Shown here piece by piece: positions 1 to 8,149 of a DNA stretch of 64,000 nucleotides. The notes under the pieces are model-generated. The model did not search any database, was not told the DNA's origin, and saw only the letters and a list, made by a program, of their open reading frames with translations. The DNA comes from a bacterium (GTDB lineage Bacteria; Zixibacteria; MSB-5A5; GN15; FEB-12). Numbering within the stretch: position 1 is the stretch's first letter; every line of letters begins with the position of its first letter. Position numbers and translations under genes: made by a program. Where the stretch lies: NCBI GenBank assembly GCA_016708025.1, contig JADJGQ010000002.1:434001-498000 (forward strand), given 5' to 3'.

Positions 1-1449
1 AGTCGGTATGGCACCGGCGACCGCCTACGCCTATTCGACCCCAGCGACCCGCATTACTGTCCGGCATTGAACTATCTTGAGTACGACGGTGAGGGCGACA
101 CGGGCACGATCGCTGAGATGGTTATGGCTGGCATCGAGCGGGTGTACAAGCAGCAAAACGACGTGCGGCCCCTCTGGGAAACTTATGCCCCGCTCGTGTT
201 CGGTCCGCTGATTAAGAAGAAATTGACCCTTCTCGAGGTTCCATTCTTCACGGACCCCAGCTTAGGAGATTTTCGCCAGCACGTCCTCGCAGACATTATG
301 GATCCTGCTTTGCGGTTGGGGTGGTCGGTGTTTGATAGCCACAAACGCTACGATGATAAATTTCGGCTGATTATGGCCGTCTACAATCGAGGCATGCGAT
401 TCTGGCCAAATGAAACCATGCGCCGGATTGTTGGTCAGCCAACAAGTAGCATTAACTGGCGGACGGCCATGGATGACGGCCAGGTTGTACTCTGCAATCT
501 CGGACAGACTGGTCGACTCAGTTCTAAAATGGCATCTCTTTTGGGCGTTATCCTTGTCCATCAAATCACTACAGCCGCACGCAATCGGCGCGGGACCGAA
601 TTACAGCCATTCACAGTGTACATAGACGAATTCGGGAAGATCGTCTGCCAAGATTTCACCGACGCGCTCGATTTGCTCCGGCAATTCGGTGTTTCCTTTG
701 TGCTGGCCAACCAGCGCCTTGGTCAGCTCAAAACTGACATGGAGAATGACGACATCTACAGCTCTGTCATGGCCAACACACTGACCAAAATTAGCTTTTC
801 GCTTGCCTACGATGATGCGGAAATTATGGCGCGGGAAATCTTTGCGCTCCAAATTCGCGGCGACGATATCAAGTACCAAGGCAAGCGCACCATGCTGATT
901 CCCCAGCAAGACATAATCGAGCTACACGGTGAAAGTTCCGGATCCGGTAGCGTAGCTGGCGTGAGCATTACGACAGACCCAAATAGCGGTAGCTTTCTCA
1001 TGGACTCGTTCCAGCGCTCGCAATCAGACAGTGATTCCCACGCTAGTTCGAACAGCAACAGCACGCACGAGGCAATCCAGACGACATTCGAACGCGAGTT
1101 GGAAGATGAAACGCCGGTGTTTACCTCCGTTGAGGAGAAGGTTAACCACTACAAGAATGAGATTGTCCGGCAGCCATTCCGGCACTGCAAGGTGAAGCTG
1201 CCGTACCGTGAGCCAATTTCCCTTGAGACGCCAACGGTTCCACTGTACCCAATCGCGCCTGAGCCACTGCTGGCATTCAAGGAGGAGGTCTACAAACGTA
1301 TGCGGCTCCGGACGCAAAAGGAGGTTGATGCACTCATAGATGATCGTCTCCGGCACTACTTAGGACCCGAACGCTACGCCCAGCTCTACGGTCCCTCGAG
1401 CATGGAACAATTGGATGAACTGACGGAAGATAAATGGCAACAGCTATAA
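1..1449 (+). CDS. Type IV secretion coupling protein (VirD4/TraG/TraD-like ATPase), 5' part missing
   Basis: The reading frame is open from base 1, so the gene begins before the window and only its C-terminal 482 codons are present. The segment VYIDEFGKI has the form of the Walker B strand of VirD4-type ATPases, preceded by a VVLCNLGQTG strand and followed by an FGVSFVLANQ sensor-like strand. This part of the fold moves relaxase-bound DNA to the mating pore at the inner membrane. The Walker A motif and any N-terminal membrane anchor would lie upstream of the window. A Ser/Asn-rich stretch and a charged C-terminal tail follow the ATPase core. The next gene starts 25 bases downstream, so the two are probably co-transcribed. 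An apparent TTG start at 67 is internal. Family assignment is firm; whether the transfer system still works is unknown. Confidence 0.8.
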   Translation, partial: SRYGTGDRLRLFDPSDPHYCPALNYLEYDGEGDTGTIAEMVMAGIERVYKQQNDVRPLWETYAPLVFGPLIKKKLTLLEVPFFTDPSLGDFRQHVLADIMDPALRLGWSVFDSHKRYDDKFRLIMAVYNRGMRFWPNETMRRIVGQPTSSINWRTAMDDGQVVLCNLGQTGRLSSKMASLLGVILVHQITTAARNRRGTELQPFTVYIDEFGKIVCQDFTDALDLLRQFGVSFVLANQRLGQLKTDMENDDIYSSVMANTLTKISFSLAYDDAEIMAREIFALQIRGDDIKYQGKRTMLIPQQDIIELHGESSGSGSVAGVSITTDPNSGSFLMDSFQRSQSDSDSHASSNSNSTHEAIQTTFERELEDETPVFTSVEEKVNHYKNEIVRQPFRHCKVKLPYREPISLETPTVPLYPIAPEPLLAFKEEVYKRMRLRTQKEVDALIDDRLRHYLGPERYAQLYGPSSMEQLDELTEDKWQQL

Positions 1450-1474
1450 GTACTGAAATCAAGGGGAACATTGT

Positions 1475-2731
1475 ATGAGCACTGCTTCAACGAATACTGA
1501 CCCGCAACTTGCCTTTCGCATTATCGCCGTCCTTGTCGCTGTTGGCCTCGTTGTGTCGCTCTTTAGTGGACTTGTCGGCGTGTGGTTTGTCCTCGGCACC
1601 ATTGCCGCCTTTGCTCTCATGAATCTCGGCCTGTCACCCAGTTGGCGCTGGGTAGGCAATGTCCTACTAATTATTTCTGTAGGCATTCGACTCACACAGG
1701 GGTTACCGCTCACAAAGAACGTGTTGGATAAGTCGCAAGAGCGTACGGATAACGAGCTTGCAAAGAAAGCCATGGAGCCGGGCGTCACGCAGGAGAACAT
1801 TCGGATTCGTACCGCTCAGCGAGTAGATTCAATCAATGCTGCGAAACTCTCTGCAGCTTGGACCGACCTGTCCGGTCGTATTGCGAAAGATGATTTGACA
1901 CAGGAAAATCAGCGCATTTACGACTCACTTCTTGAGGTCGAACGCCAGAGCAACGAGAACGTCCGCAAAATGGTACTTGGGCAGAAGATGCTGACGCCCG
2001 CAGAGCCTGCGAAGGTTGAGCGGCGGCAGCCCCAGGTAGAAACTGTTTTTGTGGAACATAAGCAGCAGGCAGAGTTAGCGCCGGTGTCGCAGGAGGCACC
2101 ACCGCACGTGACCAGTGCTGTTCAAGCTGCCGCGCACATCGATTCGGCTCTAACGGTTCCTGTTGATACACCCGACCTGTTGGCCACGCAGAGCTATGTC
2201 GAGTTTCATCTTGATGACCAATTCATTCAGAGTGCTGTCCGCCGGTCGGGAGACTGGAAGATAGCCCAGGACATGTTACCCAATGGCTCTGTTGGCAATG
2301 TTCTCACCCAAGGCTCAATGCACGAGGCGGTGATCTTTTTCGGTTCGAAAAAGTGGATCAACTACACGTTCGAATGTTCTATCAAACTCACGGCGGGTCG
2401 CGGCTTCGGTGTCTACTGCCGAGCAACGGACGAGTCAAATTGCTACGTCATGGGGTATGATCCAAGCTGTAACAATGCAATCGTCTACGTCCGGGCTGGG
2501 GCTCCTAATGAAATTGGGGGTTGGACGTTTGACCGGAACTGTCCGCCCGACGGCAGGTGGTTTCAACTGAAAGTTGTATGCCAAGGGGACCTCATTCAAT
2601 ACTACAAAGATGGCCAACTCCACCGTGAGGTCAGGCACGGCGGCCTTTTTCGCGGATTGGTGGGTCTCGGAACGAACAATGATGCAACCCTTGTGAACTT
2701 TACCAACATCCGGGTCACGCAGTTGCCATGA
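1475..2731 (+). CDS. Membrane-anchored protein with C-terminal LamG/DUF1080-like beta-sandwich
   Basis: This 418-residue protein has hydrophobic segments at about residues 13-50 and 58-76, a charged, probably coiled region to about 200, and a beta-rich C-terminal domain (about 215-418). The C-terminal domain resembles concanavalin/LamG-type or DUF1080 (glycosidase-associated) sandwiches, with the pattern GFGVYCRA...WFQLKVVCQGDLIQYYKDGQL typical of such ligand-binding folds. ATG is preceded by AAGGGG. It follows the coupling protein by 25 bases. A diverged copy of the last 60 residues occurs on the other strand at 11757-11954. No catalytic residues are recognisable and no function is assigned. 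The domain could bind surface glycan or a partner of the transfer apparatus. Confidence 0.7.
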   Translation: MSTASTNTDPQLAFRIIAVLVAVGLVVSLFSGLVGVWFVLGTIAAFALMNLGLSPSWRWVGNVLLIISVGIRLTQGLPLTKNVLDKSQERTDNELAKKAMEPGVTQENIRIRTAQRVDSINAAKLSAAWTDLSGRIAKDDLTQENQRIYDSLLEVERQSNENVRKMVLGQKMLTPAEPAKVERRQPQVETVFVEHKQQAELAPVSQEAPPHVTSAVQAAAHIDSALTVPVDTPDLLATQSYVEFHLDDQFIQSAVRRSGDWKIAQDMLPNGSVGNVLTQGSMHEAVIFFGSKKWINYTFECSIKLTAGRGFGVYCRATDESNCYVMGYDPSCNNAIVYVRAGAPNEIGGWTFDRNCPPDGRWFQLKVVCQGDLIQYYKDGQLHREVRHGGLFRGLVGLGTNNDATLVNFTNIRVTQLP

Positions 2732-2737
2732 ATGAAT

Positions 2738-2773
2738 GCCGCAATCGAGAGGAGCGAAACTGCCGTGGCGGCT
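2738..2773. repeat. 36-nt intergenic repeat, copy A
   Basis: The sequence begins 7 bases after the stop of the preceding gene and matches 4044-4079 in the same orientation at about 30 of 36 positions. It ends in TGGCGGC, which pairs imperfectly with its first bases, so it can form a hairpin. Its placement directly after a stop codon suggests a 3'-end processing or termination element, or a small mobile repeat. Confidence 0.55.
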
Positions 2774-2844
2774 ATAGTCTAAAATGTGATTGAAACTTCC
2801 GCCAAGAGGGTCTATATTCTCCAAAGCCTATTGGGGACACTCTT

Positions 2845-2979
2845 ATGACTGTATCTGAGCGATTCATTGCGCTACTCAACAATATCCTATTGACGCAAGC
2901 TCAACGCGATGACGGTACTACTAAGCACCACGGTGTGAGGGGCTTGTCTCAATTCAAGTTATTACAATGCCAGCTCTGA
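2845..2979 (+). other. Out-of-frame N-terminal piece of the CD-NTase gene
   Basis: An ATG at 2845 opens a frame reading MTVSERFIALLNNILLTQ and onward to HHGVR, which looks like the N-terminal helix of SMODS/CD-NTase nucleotidyltransferases. The frame then stops at 2977-2979. Shifting by one base in the GGGG run at 2939-2942 joins it to a continuation (ACLNSSYYNASSETANS) that leads directly into the GSWGKST nucleotidyltransferase motif of the next feature. The two pieces are therefore one ancestral gene split by a one-base insertion, a sequencing error or a programmed shift. Confidence 0.7.
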
Positions 2980-2992
2980 AACCGCCAACAGT

Positions 2993-4033
2993 ATGTTGAT
3001 CGGTTCGTGGGGAAAATCGACTCGCATCCGGCCTCCGCGCGATGTCGATGTGTTTTTCGTCCTCCCATATGAGGTTTATCAGCGATTTGAGCAGCGCACC
3101 GGCAATAAGCAATCACAGCTCCTCCAAGAGGTCCGCGACGTTCTCAAAAACACTTATTCAAATACCGCCATTCGCGGGGACGGTCAGGTTGTAGTCGTTC
3201 CTTTCCAGTCATTCAGTGTCGAGGTGGCTCCGGCCTTCAAGCTGAACAGCGGCCAGTACTGGGTGTGTGATACACACGATGGCGGAAAATATAAAAGTGT
3301 GGACCCGAATGCGGAAATCAAAGCCGTTACTGACTCTGATACAACGACAAAGGGAAATACGCGGCATCTTATTAGAATGATGAAATGTTGGCAGGGCTGG
3401 TGTAATGTTCCATTGCAATCATTCGTGATAGAGCTTTTGGCTATCCAGTTTCTCCAAACCTGGACACACGCCGGTAATAGCACTGTCTATTATGACTACA
3501 TGACACGAGATTTTTTATTCTGCGCGCAAGAGTGCAAACGGCAGTACGAAAGCTGCCTCTATACTTCCACGACGCTCCGAATTTGGTTACGCTGGCTCAT
3601 GTGGATTCGGCGACTTTTTGCCGCTGGATCAGCCGTCGCTGGTTCTGTCGCTGGTTGGAAGCTGCTGACCGGAGCTGACCTTCCTTCGATAAAATTGATT
3701 ACAGTCATAAGCGCCTTCGTGGCCGGTTTACTTCCTGTGGTTTATACCGCCTTGAAGTTCGACGACGAGCTTGGCCAGGTCAAGCACCTTGCTGGTGAGT
3801 TCACAAATCTCCGTGACCGATTTCGACAAGCCGCCCACATTGCATCTCAGAATCCCTACCCCGAATTTGAAGCCGAGGTCAAACCACTCCTTGAGCGAAT
3901 GGAGCGTGCTCGCGCAGCAGGGGCAACTCCGCCAGAATTATGCTTCCGCTTGGCGCGGCGGAAAATCAAGGCCGGGCATTACGACTTTGACGTTGATGAC
4001 GGAAGGGGAGAAACCGCCACCCCAAAAGCCTAA
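2993..4033 (+). CDS. CD-NTase (SMODS-type) nucleotidyltransferase fused to a two-TM SLATT-like effector domain
   Basis: Residues 4-20 carry the nucleotidyltransferase signature GSWGKST...RDVDV, with both catalytic Asp (D17, D19). VEVAPAF near 77-82 supplies the third acidic position as Glu. Enzymes of this fold make cyclic oligonucleotide signals in CBASS anti-phage defence. After about residue 175 the sequence changes to a SLATT-like module: ECKRQYESCLYTS, two hydrophobic helices (about 206-226 and 232-254), and a C-terminal ARRKIKAGHYDFDVD segment. Such modules are thought to be membrane-disrupting effectors. The usual C-terminal third of the NTase seems missing, so this may be a deletion fusion of adjacent cyclase and effector genes. 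The true N-terminus lies in another frame (2845-2979); a start at 2993 would lose the first helix. The domain reading is confident, the activity is doubtful. Confidence 0.72.
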   Translation: MLIGSWGKSTRIRPPRDVDVFFVLPYEVYQRFEQRTGNKQSQLLQEVRDVLKNTYSNTAIRGDGQVVVVPFQSFSVEVAPAFKLNSGQYWVCDTHDGGKYKSVDPNAEIKAVTDSDTTTKGNTRHLIRMMKCWQGWCNVPLQSFVIELLAIQFLQTWTHAGNSTVYYDYMTRDFLFCAQECKRQYESCLYTSTTLRIWLRWLMWIRRLFAAGSAVAGSVAGWKLLTGADLPSIKLITVISAFVAGLLPVVYTALKFDDELGQVKHLAGEFTNLRDRFRQAAHIASQNPYPEFEAEVKPLLERMERARAAGATPPELCFRLARRKIKAGHYDFDVDDGRGETATPKA

Positions 4034-4043
4034 AAGATACCAC

Positions 4044-4079
4044 GCCGCCATCGAGCGTAGTGAGACTGCCGTGGCGGCC
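4044..4079. repeat. 36-nt intergenic repeat, copy B
   Basis: This is the second copy of the element at 2738-2773, again placed about 10 bases after a stop codon. Here the ends are perfectly complementary over 7 bases (GCCGCCA at 4044-4050 with TGGCGGC at 4072-4078), giving a clear hairpin without a T tract. It lies just upstream of the Shine-Dalgarno of the small zinc protein gene. Confidence 0.55.
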
Positions 4080-4105
4080 ATCTTCAGTAGAAGGAGGTTT
4101 GCAAA

Positions 4106-4333
4106 ATGGGATACGCATGTCCTACCTGTAATCAAACGATCGATTTCTCGGATAGTTTTTGCCGCAATTGTGGTACACCGTTGCGCTCAGGTGGTTCTCC
4201 TTGCAACTATCGCCCATCTTTTCAGGGGACAATTGTCACCTGTGCCGCATGTGAAGGCAGGGGTTTCTATCCTGGTTTCTTCCGAAATACCATCTGTGAT
4301 GTTTGTAATGGATCGGGCAAGCAGAGAGTTTAG
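4106..4333 (+). CDS. Small zinc-ribbon / DnaJ-type CxxCxGxG protein
   Basis: The protein has 75 residues. The first half contains a zinc ribbon (CPTC at 5-8 with CRNC at 19-22), and the second half two DnaJ-like knuckles (CAACEGRG and CDVCNGSG). The start is supported by AAGGAGG 10 bases upstream. It follows the CD-NTase-like gene with repeat copy B between them, so co-transcription is plausible. Four Cys pairs suggest two bound zinc ions, but no specific partner or role can be read from the sequence. Confidence 0.65.
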   Translation: MGYACPTCNQTIDFSDSFCRNCGTPLRSGGSPCNYRPSFQGTIVTCAACEGRGFYPGFFRNTICDVCNGSGKQRV

Positions 4334-4465
4334 AACTATCTAGACTGCGGCTGCTATGAGTGGCCATGTAGGGTCCTCAAAAAAACGACGCATTTAGAGG
4401 CTCGTAGAGCCACGATCAGCTTCTGATTTCTCGCTTTGATTGTGATTTTCCGACGAACTGGCCCC

Positions 4466-4584
4466 GCTCGCGGTTTTGGGCTGCCGTGCCACAAGTTTCC
4501 GCAGGGTATCACAGAGTCTCAGTTCCGGTGCAAGGTCGTACAAGTCTCCACCTTGACCAGCACTCCACCCCTCTATGCCCCAGC
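4466..4584. repeat. Inverted duplicate of about 120 bp, copy 1
   Basis: The reverse complement of this stretch matches 8667-8788 over its length at roughly 85 percent. On the minus strand it conserves a reading frame (WGIEGWSAGQGGDLYD, then LAPELRLCDT), and the second copy conserves the same frame. It therefore looks like a duplicated fragment of a lost protein gene rather than a regulatory repeat. I do not recognise the parent protein. Confidence 0.65.
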
Positions 4585-4655
4585 AGAACTTGAAGGCGGC
4601 ACGCCAGCGGTGCAACTTCACTTTTCAATCACAGCTGGAGAGAGGTCAGATACGT

Positions 4656-4832
4656 ATGACCTACATTGATAAAGCGCGAGCAAAGCTCGTTGAGCTTAAC
4701 GATCCGCGTTTGCCGGATGAAGAAGTCCGAGAGCGCATCGCGATATTGATGGCTCAGGAAACCGGAAGAGCGATCTGGAGTGGCGTTCAGTACGCCCACC
4801 AGATGGACCGCAGACAGGCGGCCCAGCACTAG
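4656..4832 (+). CDS. Small conserved-looking hypothetical protein (58 aa)
   Basis: The ATG at 4656 follows GAGAGAGG at a suitable distance. A longer frame from 4575 would run through the duplicated repeat copy 1, so the internal start is preferred. The product is helical and charged with no Cys or membrane segment (MTYIDKARAKLVELNDPRLP at the N-terminus). A strong intrinsic-type hairpin follows 5 bases after the stop, which supports a real transcription unit. The function is unknown; short proteins like this are common cargo of plasmids and integrative elements. Confidence 0.5.
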   Translation: MTYIDKARAKLVELNDPRLPDEEVRERIAILMAQETGRAIWSGVQYAHQMDRRQAAQH

Positions 4833-4837
4833 AGTGC

Positions 4838-4869
4838 ACAACGGGCGGGGTTATCCCCCGCCCGTTGTT
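4838..4869. terminator. GC-rich hairpin terminator between convergent genes
   Basis: A 12-13 bp perfect stem (ACAACGGGCGGGG with CCCCGCCCGTTGT) closes a 5-base loop between the end of the 58-aa gene and the end of the minus-strand gene at 4903. The T tract is short (TTATT), so efficiency is uncertain, but the position between convergent genes fits a bidirectional terminator. Confidence 0.6.
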
Positions 4870-4902
4870 ATTGCTCGCGGCCAGGATGAATATCCGGAAT
4901 AA

Positions 4903-5566
4903 CTAGAAAGCAATCTTGCCTTCCTTCTCGTCGAAGGGAACCCCAGCACTCTTCGCGGAAGCAGCTAGCTCGGAGCGAAGGCGTTCGGCAATTTCCTTCG
5001 GAACAGAATTACCCATGCGGTCCAGTACCGTAGTAAGAACCAGAATATCTTTATATTTTTCTGGCCACATACTTACGGCATCCTTGAATGTCTCAGGGAA
5101 TTTCCTCCAAAACATGACAAATACTGTTGCCTTAGATTCCAAGGGAGGCCAGATGTACAGGTGACTCTTTTCTAAATCGTAGTACAGAGGAACCTTTCTT
5201 TCCGAACTCAGTCGATGTGCAATGTCAACCGGAGCATGCTTGAGGTGGAAAGTGGAATCAGTGCCCAAGTACACCGCGGATGCGACAATGATGGCCGCGG
5301 AGTCTAGCGGATATTGGATCGTATGTGGCGAAGTAGCTAACCAGCGTCGAATCGGGCAGACTCTCCAGAGTTCCTTTGAGCCGCTGGTAATTCAAGTCCA
5401 ACAGATAATCAATCGCCGAATCGGCGGGCAGTATCTTGGCCCCGGCTTTTTGCATTTCTGTGATGACCAGTTGTCGGTAATCTGAAACTGTTGTCTGCCC
5501 AGATGCTAACATCGGGAGTACGCATAGTAGTACCGCCACAAGTAGAGTACCTTTAAGCTGTCTCAC
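4903..5566 (-). pseudogene. Frameshifted secreted protein
   Basis: Two overlapping minus-strand frames make one protein. The upstream part (5566 to about 5300) begins with a clear signal peptide (MRQLKGTLLVAVLLCVLPML, then an ASGQ cleavage site). The downstream part (about 5320 to 4903) continues with LDSAAIIVASAVYLGTDSTF and ends in EKEGKIAF. The switch between frames lies near 5300-5330, where one reading gives SYFATYDPIS and the other IQYPLDSAA. It would have been about 220 residues and exported. No family is recognised. A one-base indel, either real or from sequencing, explains the break. Confidence 0.6.
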
Positions 5567-6782
5567 GAGACTCCTCCTATTTTCTGATTGAATTCTCGGT
5601 TCGGAAGTACGTACCCAGCGCCCAACTTGGCAAGAATCTATTGCTCCAATTTCACACTTTGGGTAGAAAGTGATATCTTCGGGTCCAGTAGCCGCCTTTC
5701 AGGATAGTCGCAAGTGTCTATAGTGCAATGGTTTTCACCATTGTCCGGAAATGGGCAAGGACGTTTGCTAAGAACTCAGACTACGCCTATGTCTATCGGG
5801 TCAGTGGTACCATAAAAGGCGGGCCTTTCCTCGTCTCCGATTTCCCGAATGCCTGGCTTCTATAAACCTGTCAAGTGCGAAGGTAACCCCAGTGCCAAGC
5901 ACATGGGACGTGACGCGTTGGGTTGTCAATAGGATCAGATGTGGTGCACGACACCCGGCACATGCAGTCCTATGGTTCTGTACTACTGCGGGCTTCTTTC
6001 TCATCGCCAAGCATAGTAGAGCGGGTAGTTGTACAAGATAATGTGCCCCAAAAGGATGTTTGGTGCCGCAGTAGTAGTGACCAATGTGTGACCAGTTCCA
6101 CCAAAATTCATAACGAAACAATTGAATAATATGGGGAAAGGTTCGTATTCAAACTACCAGCAGTCGCTTCCATTTAATAGCGGAGGTAATTGAAGATGTA
6201 GCAGGACACGCCCAGTAGACTCGGGAGAATGGATGTCGTGCCAGTGTTCTTCATTCAGCACACCACACCATAATGAATGTGTGCTGAATGAAGAACACTC
6301 TGCTAAGGTTTCTCAACGGTATCGAGCTTCTCGACCAACAGCATTGATTCGCATTGTTGTTGTCAACCGCTGGCGCGGGGAAGCATCAGGGGTCTCGAGC
6401 CTTCTTCAATCTGCAGCCCTTTCAGTTGCGTAGGAGTGTAGCAACTGCGGTGGGGTATATCAGCCTTTCCTTATCCCACCTAGTCCCAACAATAGTACCG
6501 CCCCACCGGTGCGAGGTCTCAGGAATTGGGAACTCATCATCAGTTGGAGGCAATCAACTTTGTCAACCAATCCCAGGAGTGTTTCATTATGACTAGGTTT
6601 GGTAGAACTTTCCCTGACGATGACTCCGGTAGAATTGAACTTACACATAGCAACGTGATTTGCGCAGTCTTGCACGATATGGCCAGCGAGTTTTTGCTGT
6701 CACTATCGCCATGTGCCCCCTTTGTAGGAGTAGCGTGTGATGCAGAAATGCAGGCATCTCCCTTATTGAGAGAGGGGGGAAG
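5567..6782. other. Gene-poor stretch of 1.2 kb
   Basis: I see no convincing coding region on either strand; the open frames here are short, lack ribosome sites and have no recognisable motifs. The only strong structure is the long hairpin at 6243-6299. The region probably represents decayed element sequence upstream of the excisionase gene and may contain that gene's promoter. Confidence 0.5.
6243..6299. repeat. Perfect 21-bp inverted repeat with 15-nt loop
   Basis: Bases 6243-6263 are exactly complementary to 6279-6299, with loop 6264-6278. The arms start AGTGTTCTTC and contain TTCAGCACAC next to the loop. No T tract follows, so it is not a typical terminator. It sits in the gene-poor stretch about 480 bp before the excisionase-integrase pair. 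A recombination or replication site, or a small inverted-repeat transposable remnant, are possible. Confidence 0.75.
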
Positions 6783-6977
6783 ATGAGCACCGACCAGCGT
6801 TTCCTGAATAAGCGGCAGGTGGCCGCCATGTTGGGGCTCTCCCTCTACACGATTGATGCCTGGGTATCCCAGCGACGCGAGTTACCGTTCATCAAGATGG
6901 GCCGCCGCGTCATGTTTGATCGGAAAGATGTCGATCTGTGGTTAGAGCGCAATCGAAACTCCCCGTCGGCATTCTGA
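6783..6977 (+). CDS. Excisionase-family DNA-binding protein (MerR/AlpA-type winged helix)
   Basis: The 64-residue product is one winged-helix domain: FLNKRQVAAMLGLSLYTIDAW forms the helix-turn-helix, LPFIKMGRRVMFDRKDVDLWL the wing and third helix. The pattern is that of helix_turn_helix_17 excisionase/AlpA proteins, which bend att-site DNA or activate integrase genes. A purine-rich ribosome site (GAGAGAGGGGGAAG) precedes the ATG. The recombinase gene starts 89 bases downstream, separated by a hairpin, which supports a xis-int module. It may act as a directionality factor or a regulator of the integrase. Confidence 0.75.
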   Translation: MSTDQRFLNKRQVAAMLGLSLYTIDAWVSQRRELPFIKMGRRVMFDRKDVDLWLERNRNSPSAF

Positions 6978-6994
6978 TATGTCACTTTCTGAGC

Positions 6995-7029
6995 GGGGGC
7001 GGCTGCCGGTGATACCTGGCTGCCGCCCC
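6995..7029 (+). promoter_or_regulatory. Hairpin in the xis-int intergenic leader
   Basis: GGGGCGGC at 6996-7003 pairs with GCCGCCCC at 7022-7029 across an 18-base loop that includes TGCCGGTG. The structure lies after the excisionase stop and 37 bases before the integrase start, and no T run follows. It could attenuate read-through into the integrase or be a binding site. Confidence 0.45.
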
Positions 7030-7066
7030 TCTATGTACATTTTGGAGGCAAAGTCGAGGTAAAAAT

Positions 7067-8092
7067 ATGGGATTGTATAAGCGTGGCGACGCGTGGTATA
7101 TCGATTACTACGTCAACGGAAAGCGTAAGCGTGAGCGCGTTGGCTCGAATAAGAAAGTTGCGGAGCAAGCACTTGCCAAACGTCAGGTGCAGGTGGCAGA
7201 GCACCGATTTTTGGACATTCAACGGTCACCAAGAACCAGCCTTGAGGAGCTCATCGGCGCTTACCTGGAATACGCCAAGGCCAACAAACTGTCGTGGCAG
7301 CGTGATGTCCACAGCATTCAACGCCTGAAGGAGTCTTTTGGCCGAAAGCTACTGAGTGAGATCACACCGTTAGCTTTGGAGACGTACAAGAGCAGTCGCC
7401 TGAAAGTAGTTGCTCCAGCGACGGTCAATCGAGAATTGGCATGCCTCAAGCACATGTTCACGAAGGCGATCCAGTGGCAGATGGCTACGAGTAACCCCGT
7501 CCGAATGGTTCGCATGCTCAAGGAGCACAATCAACGGCTGCGGTACCTCACCAACGATGAGATACAACTACTGATGAATGCGTTGCCAGAGCGAGTACAG
7601 CCGGTTGTCCAATGTGCCCTCTATACAGGCATGCGTCGGGGTGAATTGCTGAATCTCAAATGGGCCGATGTAGATTTGAAGCAGCGCTTGCTCTTTGTAC
7701 GCCAGTCGAAGAATGGTGAGAAACGGGAGATTCCCATTGCTGAGACACTGCTGAAGGTGCTCAATGCCCTCGAACGAACCGGTGAGTATGTCTTTTCCTT
7801 TGGCAATGGCAACCGTATGCGGAGCATCCGGGAAGCGTTTGATCGAGCGGTCAAGCGGTGTGGCATCCTTAACTACCACTTTCATGACAACCGGCACACC
7901 TTCGCGTCCTATTTGGTTATGGCTGGCGTTGATTTACTGACTGTGAAGGAACTTATGGGACACAAGTCCATAACCATGACATTGAGATACGCACACCTGA
8001 GCCCGGACCACAAGCGGAAGGCAATAGAGAGTCTCGATTACTGCGCACCAGGACACCGTTCTATCCCCGAATCCAAGACGAATGTTTCTTGA
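7067..8092 (+). CDS. Tyrosine recombinase / integrase
   Basis: The 341-residue protein has an arm-type N-terminal domain (GLYKRGDAWYIDYYVNGKRK), a SAM-like core-binding domain (about 56-140) and a catalytic domain from about 155. The catalytic set is complete: R190 in TGMRRGE, K215 in SKNGEKR, H273 and R276 in HDNRHTF, H299 in GHKS, and Y308 in LRYAHL. It should cut and rejoin DNA at att sites through a 3'-phosphotyrosine link, integrating or excising the element. It lies downstream of an excisionase-like gene. No tRNA-derived att site is visible beside it. Confidence 0.9.
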   Translation: MGLYKRGDAWYIDYYVNGKRKRERVGSNKKVAEQALAKRQVQVAEHRFLDIQRSPRTSLEELIGAYLEYAKANKLSWQRDVHSIQRLKESFGRKLLSEITPLALETYKSSRLKVVAPATVNRELACLKHMFTKAIQWQMATSNPVRMVRMLKEHNQRLRYLTNDEIQLLMNALPERVQPVVQCALYTGMRRGELLNLKWADVDLKQRLLFVRQSKNGEKREIPIAETLLKVLNALERTGEYVFSFGNGNRMRSIREAFDRAVKRCGILNYHFHDNRHTFASYLVMAGVDLLTVKELMGHKSITMTLRYAHLSPDHKRKAIESLDYCAPGHRSIPESKTNVS

Positions 8093-8149
8093 CATCTGCA
8101 TCTCAACCGTTCATTATTTCAAGAACAACACTTTAGTGCGGGGAACACG

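Noticed and set aside
2738..4079. Integron attC interpretation of the 36-nt repeats
   Set aside because: The core-site GTTRRRY/RYYYAAC bases are absent and there is no integron integrase.
4436..4669. Plus-strand frame overlapping repeat copy 1
   Set aside because: The conserved frame between the two copies is on the other strand; this one is a shadow without a ribosome site.
6233..6596. Short plus-strand frames around the 21-bp hairpin
   Set aside because: They have no ribosome sites or domain content, and one runs through the perfect inverted repeat.
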